A DNA stretch of 64,000 nucleotides from Paenibacillus phytohabitans (GTDB lineage: Bacteria > Bacillota > Bacilli > Paenibacillales > Paenibacillaceae): contig NZ_WHOB01000027.1 of the NCBI RefSeq assembly GCF_013141775.1, positions 1 to 64,000 of the forward strand, given 5' to 3'. The first letter of the stretch is position 1. Every line of letters starts with the position of its first letter. The translations under genes and the position numbers were made by a program. Shown here piece after piece: positions 58,979 to 64,000 of the stretch. The notes beneath the pieces were generated by a model. That model did not search any database. It saw only the letters and a program-made list of their open reading frames with translations, and was not told the origin of the DNA.

Positions 58979-60496
58979 TTAGAGCAGCCCCTTGAATTCT
59001 GTCGGTGAGATGCCAACGTATTTCTTAAATTGTTTATAAAAATAGCCCATTTCCCAGTAGCCGACACTGCGTGCGATCTCATGTACCTTGTTGTTTGTCG
59101 AGCGGAGCTGCTCTTTTGCTTTCTCAATCCGGTAACGGTTCAAATATTCTGCAAAGGAATCACCAGTCATTTTGTGAAACAGCTGGCCCAGATACACGGG
59201 GTGAATATTGAACATGAAGCCCAGCTTCTTCAGTGACAGATCCTCACTGTAGGATTTCTCAATGTAATTCAGCACCTGGTTCACAACCGGACTCTTCAGC
59301 TCACGGTCCAGCAGTTCGATGATGCTTCCGGCCGTCTGCATGACTGCGGCGGACAGACCCGGCAGCGAATTCGCCCTGTGGATCTCGTTCAGCCCCTGCG
59401 CAATAAGCTCCCGCTCCATTTCACTGCGGATCTCCTTAATCAGCATGCGGAAATACAGAATCCACTCCAGGGAAATCTCCCGGAGCAGCTCAGGGGTCAA
59501 CCCTTCCATACATTTCGCAGAGAAATACAATTCGAGCCGCTCGGTCAGCGCCGGAAGATTCTTGGCCATAATTAATTTCGAATACTCGCTCCAGTCCTCC
59601 GGCAAAGCGGCTTCAATATCCTCCTTGCGCTCCTTCAGCTGTTCATAATAGATCAGGCTGCGCTCCGGGTAGATCTCCAGGAATTCCTGAGCCTGCTTCG
59701 CCTGCTCATAGCTGGCCGGAGCAGCCTGCACCCCGTCCATGACGGCTCCAACCGCAGCGCGCAGCCGCTGGCCGGGGGAGCCCAGGCCGGTGATCTCCTC
59801 CAGAATGGAAGCCATCTCTTCCTTCCCTTTGCGTTCGTCCGCGAAATTATGTATGAGCACCAGATCATTGTCCGAGTCCCAGAACATGAAGAACGAAGCG
59901 CGGGTACCGAGGAGAGCGGCGGCATTCTTCCGGAAGGCTTCCGTTTCCGGGTCTGCCTGGACCAGAGCAACCTCCACATACCGGCTGCTGATTGACAAGC
60001 CCAGGAGATTCAGCCGTTCGGACAGTTCGTCCGGGTCAATCTGCTTCCGCAGCCAGCGGAGCAGCACATTATCCTTCAGTACGGAGTTCGTATACTCCGA
60101 CCACTCTGTATCCAGCCTGGAGACATTCAGCTTCTCGGCAATCGCCTCCAGCGTGCTCTGGAATTCCTCCAGATTGATCGGCTTGAGCAGATAATTCTCA
60201 ATCCCCAGTGCCAGGCCTTCTTTGACATAGATGAATTCATCATATCCGCTCAGCACAACCACCTTCAGCTCCGGACGGAATTCCTGGACCGCACGGATCA
60301 GCTCCAGGCCGGTCATCACGGGCATGGAAATGTCAGTAATGAGAATATCTGCAGGCACCTCCCGCAGTTGCTCCAGCGCCTCCTGCCCGTTCTCGGCTTG
60401 TCCCACAATCGTAAGGCCCAGCTGCTCCCAGTCCAATATATCCTGCAGGCCGCTAAGAATGAACGGCTCATCATCGACAATAAACACCTTATACAT
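58979..60496 (-). CDS. YesN-type response regulator (REC + AraC HTH)
   Basis: About 505 residues: receiver domain MYKVFIVDDEPFILSG, phospho-Asp in DILITDISMPVMTG, a long helical linker, and AraC HTH (LSLKKLGFMFNIHPVYLGQL; GYWEMGYFYKQFKKYVGISP). Expected to activate the oligosaccharide importer/glycosidase operon on sensing of the extracellular glycan by the YesM partner. Start at 60496 with AAGGAGGAG; its first 8 bases overlap the kinase gene, so the two are coupled. The frame is open to 60574 but only within the kinase gene. Confidence 0.9.
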   Translation of the reverse strand: MYKVFIVDDEPFILSGLQDILDWEQLGLTIVGQAENGQEALEQLREVPADILITDISMPVMTGLELIRAVQEFRPELKVVVLSGYDEFIYVKEGLALGIENYLLKPINLEEFQSTLEAIAEKLNVSRLDTEWSEYTNSVLKDNVLLRWLRKQIDPDELSERLNLLGLSISSRYVEVALVQADPETEAFRKNAAALLGTRASFFMFWDSDNDLVLIHNFADERKGKEEMASILEEITGLGSPGQRLRAAVGAVMDGVQAAPASYEQAKQAQEFLEIYPERSLIYYEQLKERKEDIEAALPEDWSEYSKLIMAKNLPALTERLELYFSAKCMEGLTPELLREISLEWILYFRMLIKEIRSEMERELIAQGLNEIHRANSLPGLSAAVMQTAGSIIELLDRELKSPVVNQVLNYIEKSYSEDLSLKKLGFMFNIHPVYLGQLFHKMTGDSFAEYLNRYRIEKAKEQLRSTNNKVHEIARSVGYWEMGYFYKQFKKYVGISPTEFKGLL

Positions 60497-62315
60497 GATC
60501 TGTCTCCTCCTTGACGGGATATGGAAAAGTAATAGTGACCTCGGTTCCGGCCCCTGCTTCACTGGCCAGCTCAACCCCGTACGGTTTGCCGTACATCAGC
60601 CTTAACCGCTCATGAATGCTCCGCAGCCCGAACGACTCTGATCCGGACAATTCCCGGTTATCCTCCAGTCCCAGCCGGAGCTGGTTCAGCTTCTCCCCGG
60701 CAATCCCCAGGCCGTTGTCCGTGACAACAACCCGTATATTGTTGTGATCATCCGGATGGACCCTGATGCTGATCACGTTGCCGGTTTGTCCGGTGCGCAT
60801 GCCGTGCAGAATATAATTTTCGATCACGGGCTGAAGGGACATTTTGAGTACAGGAATAGGCTCCAGCTCTTTACTGCATTCAATGGTATAGGAGAACCGG
60901 TCCTTGTAACGGATCCGGAACAGCTCCAGGTACATGCGGCAGGCTTCCAGCTCATCCTTGAACGTATACTTCACCTTCGGACGGACATACGATTTGAACA
61001 GCACAGACAGGCTGTAGATCATCTCGCCCACATCCTTCGCGCCGCTCGAAATAGCCCGCATCCGTATAACCTCCAGCGTATTATAGAGAAAATGCGGATT
61101 CACCCTTGCCTCCAGGGTAGCGATTTCCGTATGCTTCTGCTTGATTTCAGCTTTGTACACCTGATCAATGTACTGGTTCAGTTCATCCAGCATGCTGTTG
61201 AAGCTCTTGGCAATCTGGCCCAGTTCATCCTCACGGTTGTCTATAATCCGGGTGTTCAAATCCCCGTTTTTCACTTTGCGGGTGAAGCGGATAATGCGGT
61301 GCGTCCGTTTGGCAAAATTCGAAATAAACATCGCCGGCAGCAGCACGGCGAACAGAATACAGACGAGGGCAATCGTAACAATAGTATTGCGTGCGCTGCT
61401 GTAGGTTTCGGCAAGCTCCTTCTTGGAGATCAGGCTGACCACCGTGTAGCCGGCCTGGCTCTGGGTCAGGCTGGTGACCAGCATTCCGCCCATGGAGATT
61501 TCCTCCCCGGAGTTCGCCCCTTGCAGCTGCAAATATTTCCGGCCGTACCCTTGACCCGAAGTGTCAAAGATGACTTCATTCTGGGCAGAGAGCACAAGAA
61601 TCTCGCCTTTGAAATCCTGCTTATAATTATTCATCGCCTGCCAGATCGATTCGGAATCGAAGTAGACCAGCAGCTGGCCGATATTGAGCAGCGATGACTT
61701 ATTGGTAATGGGAATCTTCACCGAGAACATAGGGGTTCTCTGCATGCCGATGCTCTTCAGCACCCAAATATTCGGCACGGACACCAGGCTCTCCTCATCC
61801 AGAACCATCGAATCCGGGACAAAGGAATGGGCCGCGTTGGTGGATATCCGTTCAAACTGCCTGCGGTTGTCATAATAGTACATCACCTGCTGATTGGCAC
61901 TGTACAGCATCAGGCTGCGGATATCGGGATCATCGTCGATCTTGTTCTGGAAATACTGTACGGCGTTAGAGGTAGTCTGATCCCCGAGCAGATAGCGGTC
62001 CAGCCGGTGCTCGACATATTCGCCGAAGGGATGCTCCAGCAGAAATGTGGTGTTGCTCGCCAGACTCCCGTCCCGGTAGACATCACGCATCATGTCCTGG
62101 ACGGACTGGTATTTGTTCTCCACATAGTTGCTGATGCTCTCCATCGTCTTGCGCTGGATATCCATCTGCCGCTGCACCGCAGAATCCGAGATCAGCATCA
62201 GCACCAGATACGAGAAGGCAATGATCGTTGCAATGAAGATACAGGAGACAATAAGGGTGAAGCGCATAAACATATTATCTTTAAAATACTTGCGGTACAG
62301 GGAATTACTTCGCAT
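60489..62315 (-). CDS. YesM-type sensor histidine kinase
   Basis: 608 residues: TM1 (LIVSCIFIATIIAFSYLVLM, about 20-42), extracellular dCache-like sensor, TM2 (IVTIALVCILFAVLLPAMFI, near 312), HAMP, histidine motif RVNPHFLYNTLEVIRMRA, ATPase with VIENYILHGM and TDNGLGIAG. Its stop overlaps the response-regulator start by eight bases. RBS AAGGAGGTGG lies at the end of a 24-bp direct repeat in the leader. It begins a minus-strand series that runs to the GH20 gene. Confidence 0.92.
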   Translation of the reverse strand: MRSNSLYRKYFKDNMFMRFTLIVSCIFIATIIAFSYLVLMLISDSAVQRQMDIQRKTMESISNYVENKYQSVQDMMRDVYRDGSLASNTTFLLEHPFGEYVEHRLDRYLLGDQTTSNAVQYFQNKIDDDPDIRSLMLYSANQQVMYYYDNRRQFERISTNAAHSFVPDSMVLDEESLVSVPNIWVLKSIGMQRTPMFSVKIPITNKSSLLNIGQLLVYFDSESIWQAMNNYKQDFKGEILVLSAQNEVIFDTSGQGYGRKYLQLQGANSGEEISMGGMLVTSLTQSQAGYTVVSLISKKELAETYSSARNTIVTIALVCILFAVLLPAMFISNFAKRTHRIIRFTRKVKNGDLNTRIIDNREDELGQIAKSFNSMLDELNQYIDQVYKAEIKQKHTEIATLEARVNPHFLYNTLEVIRMRAISSGAKDVGEMIYSLSVLFKSYVRPKVKYTFKDELEACRMYLELFRIRYKDRFSYTIECSKELEPIPVLKMSLQPVIENYILHGMRTGQTGNVISIRVHPDDHNNIRVVVTDNGLGIAGEKLNQLRLGLEDNRELSGSESFGLRSIHERLRLMYGKPYGVELASEAGAGTEVTITFPYPVKEETDHV

Positions 62316-62325
62316 AATCCACCTC

Positions 62326-62414
62326 CTTCAAGTTTGTCAGCTTACGCTTCCGTGAAACCACTTCGTACAAACTCACTTCGGAAGCATTGGCTTCAAGTTT
62401 GTCAGCTTACGCTT
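62326..62414. repeat. 24-bp direct repeat in the kinase leader
   Basis: Identical copies beginning CTTCAAGTTTGTCAGCTTAC at 62326-62349 and 62391-62414, 65 bp apart. The first copy overlaps the kinase ribosome-binding region, the second lies upstream, so one is a duplicate of the 5' leader. Confidence 0.8.
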
Positions 62415-62434
62415 ATCATTATGATACACAAGAA

Positions 62435-62513
62435 GCGCTCCCCCCTAAATACTGTTCAGGGGGTGAGCGCCTTGTTTATGGCTTGAGCCGGCGGTCTTTC
62501 CTTACCGCCCGCC
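62435..62513 (-). terminator. Hairpins downstream of the SLH protein gene
   Basis: On the minus strand GCGCTCACCCCCT pairs with AGGGGGGAGCGC (62435-62470). A second stem, GGCGGGCGGT with ACCGCCGGC, lies at about 62480-62515 next to the stop codon. T-run is weak (TTCTTGTG), so termination strength is uncertain. Confidence 0.55.
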
Positions 62514-62517
62514 AGGC

Positions 62518-64000
62518 TTATTTCAGATAATTCAGCAGCATCTGCGCAGCTTCTGCCCGGGTGGCGGGAGCTTTGGGCGCGAAGGTTCCGTCAGCCCGCC
62601 CTTTCACGAGGCCAAGCGCAGCGGCTTCAGCCACCTGATCCGCTGCCCAGCCGGAGATGTCTCCAGCATCCTTAATAGACAGGCTGCCCGTTGCGGCCGG
62701 GATTGAACCCTGCTGCAGCCGGTAAGCGCGCATCAGAATGACGGCCATCTCTTCCCGGCTGATTGCTGCAGCCGGCTGGAAAGACTCCGGCGTACGGCCG
62801 GTAATCAGACCGGCCTGGACCATGCCGGAGAGTGCCTGCTGATACCAGGCGCCTGCCGGAACATCAGTGAAGGAAGTAGTGCCGCTGCCGCTTAGCTGCA
62901 GCGTGCCGGCCATCAGCTGCACGAATTCAGCCCGGGTAATATTCCGGCCCGGCTGATAAGCCTGCTCCGATATTCCCTTGATCAGATGCTTCGCAGACAG
63001 CTCACGCAAGGCTTCGAAGGCCCAGTGCGTGACCGGAACATCGTTGAACTGCTTCGTATACTCCAGCAGTGCGTAAGTGCCGTTGCCGTCAAGTTCGGCT
63101 GTAAGACTGCCGGCCGCAGCAGATCCTCCCAGATAAGTGAGTGTACCGTCACTGCCTACACGGTACAAGCCAAGCAGCTTCGGATGAAGTGCTTCACCGG
63201 CTGGCCAGCTTATACTAACAGGAGAAGCGTAATTGCCGGGACGCTTAACGGTTCCATCTGCCAGGGACAAGCTCAGATCATAGTCCAGGAGTTGTCCCTT
63301 AAGCGAGACACCGGCTTCCGTCTTCAGCAAAGCTTGTGCAAGTGCCTTGAATTCTGCTTGCAGCACGATCTTTGCACCGTTGCCCTGGGCAGCAGGCACG
63401 GCTTCGGCCAGCTGCTTCAGCAGGTCCGGTGTCAGTTCAAGAACTGTTCCGTCTCCCTCTACGCGGAGCGTATTGGTTCCCAGCAGCTCACCGGCGTTAA
63501 CCGGAAGCTCAATTGTGACCGCTTGCTGTACCTGCACGGTAACTACACCGTTTACGGCCGGACTGCCCAGCTGTGCGGCTGATATCACTGCGACCGAAGG
63601 CGCCGGTGTTGCAGCCGGTACAGGTGTTGCCGTTGGCAGAGCAGCCACCGGAGGATTGGTTGCCGTCAACGGGGGATTAGTTGGCGTCACCGGCTGACGG
63701 TTTACATTCAGAGTAATAACCTCTGTATCCGCCGTATCCACATAAGGGCGGCCGCCAACGATGCGGGTATTCTCTACACGCGCCTTATAAACGCCCGTAT
63801 CAGAAAGTTGCGCCTTGGCAAGGGTCAGGCTGCTGCCAAGAGCATCCTCTATAACCAGATCATCTTTGAACCAGCTGTAGCCCAGTTCACCATATACGGA
63901 ATCGGCAACAACTGTAAAGGTCACATCGTTACCTTCCATTACTGATTGGCTTGTCGCTGTAAATGAAGCAATCGCCGGAGCTTCATGCTGCGGATAGACC
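62518..64000 (-). CDS. SLH-domain surface protein, 5' part outside the window
   Basis: At least 493 residues; the frame is open to the window edge, so the start and any catalytic domain are missing. Seen: an Ig-like domain (MEGNDVTFTVVADSVYGELG; SLTLAKAQLSDTGVYKARVE), a Pro/Thr/Ala linker with repeated PTNPP and PTATPVP, a pre-SLH beta module (VTVQVQQAVTIELPVNAGEL; LLGLYRVGSDGTLTYLGG), and three SLH domains (FNDVPVTHWAFEALRELSAK; FTDVPAGAWYQQALSGMVQA; ISGWAADQVAEAAALGLVKG). SLH domains anchor to pyruvylated wall polymer. Same architecture as the end of the GH59-like protein at 4706. Its place next to the YesM/glycosidase locus suggests a surface glycosidase. Confidence 0.85.
   Translation of the reverse strand, partial: VYPQHEAPAIASFTATSQSVMEGNDVTFTVVADSVYGELGYSWFKDDLVIEDALGSSLTLAKAQLSDTGVYKARVENTRIVGGRPYVDTADTEVITLNVNRQPVTPTNPPLTATNPPVAALPTATPVPAATPAPSVAVISAAQLGSPAVNGVVTVQVQQAVTIELPVNAGELLGTNTLRVEGDGTVLELTPDLLKQLAEAVPAAQGNGAKIVLQAEFKALAQALLKTEAGVSLKGQLLDYDLSLSLADGTVKRPGNYASPVSISWPAGEALHPKLLGLYRVGSDGTLTYLGGSAAAGSLTAELDGNGTYALLEYTKQFNDVPVTHWAFEALRELSAKHLIKGISEQAYQPGRNITRAEFVQLMAGTLQLSGSGTTSFTDVPAGAWYQQALSGMVQAGLITGRTPESFQPAAAISREEMAVILMRAYRLQQGSIPAATGSLSIKDAGDISGWAADQVAEAAALGLVKGRADGTFAPKAPATRAEAAQMLLNYLK

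Overview
The window looks like a chromosome segment of a Paenibacillus-type Firmicute. The reasons are SLH-domain surface proteins, YesM/YesN-type two-component pairs next to sugar ABC transporters that lack their own ATPase, strong AGGAGG ribosome binding sites, frequent TTG/GTG starts, and many short intergenic repeat families. This assignment is inference; no rRNA, tRNA, IS element, phage or CRISPR array was seen.

Layout. (1) 186-4179: heparinase II/III-like protein and DUF2264 protein, divergent from an AraC regulator, followed by a 51-bp tandem array. (2) 4706-19080: a 2234-residue SLH-anchored GH59-like glycosidase, a carbohydrate ABC importer (binding lipoprotein plus two permeases), and a divergent YesM/YesN pair. 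(3) 19817-23203: LacI regulator and GH36 alpha-galactosidase. (4) 23913-27037: TetR regulator and MMPL exporter with a 36-bp in-frame repeat, behind twin operator-like palindromes. (5) 27183-34608: a five-gene coupled operon (ECF S component, two YbtP/YbtQ-like ABC half-transporters, EcfT, double ATPase) plus an AraC regulator. Both units are preceded by near-consensus Fur boxes, so this is very probably an iron/siderophore or metallophore uptake locus. (6) 34993-42336: small genes: DUF1877, cardiolipin synthase, TetR, a truncated SDR remnant, a small membrane protein, an aminoglycoside-phosphotransferase-like kinase with a CD3324-type protein and a degenerate kinase paralogue, and an HxlR/flavin reductase pair. 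(7) 42735-62315: one long minus-strand locus of YesM/YesN, ABC importer, GH3, GH38, GH125, GH130, GH38 and GH20. (8) 62518-64000: the 3' part of a second SLH-anchored protein.

Working model. Region 7 fits uptake and cytoplasmic breakdown of mannose-rich oligosaccharides, plausibly N-glycan derived. Alpha-mannosidases (two GH38, GH125) strip alpha-mannose, a GH130 phosphorylase handles the beta-mannoside core, and GH20/GH3 enzymes remove beta-HexNAc/beta-glycosides. Region 2 repeats the design (surface SLH glycosidase, importer, YesMN) for a probable beta-galactoside. Both importers would need a shared MsmX-type ATPase encoded elsewhere, and both binding-protein promoters carry one-mismatch cre-like sites.

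Most worth following: the Fur-boxed ECF plus YbtPQ hybrid locus, the kinase/pseudokinase trio at 38581-40991, the giant GH59-SLH protein, the truncated SDR joined to a terminator, and several intergenic repeat families. All family assignments come from reading the sequence without database searches.
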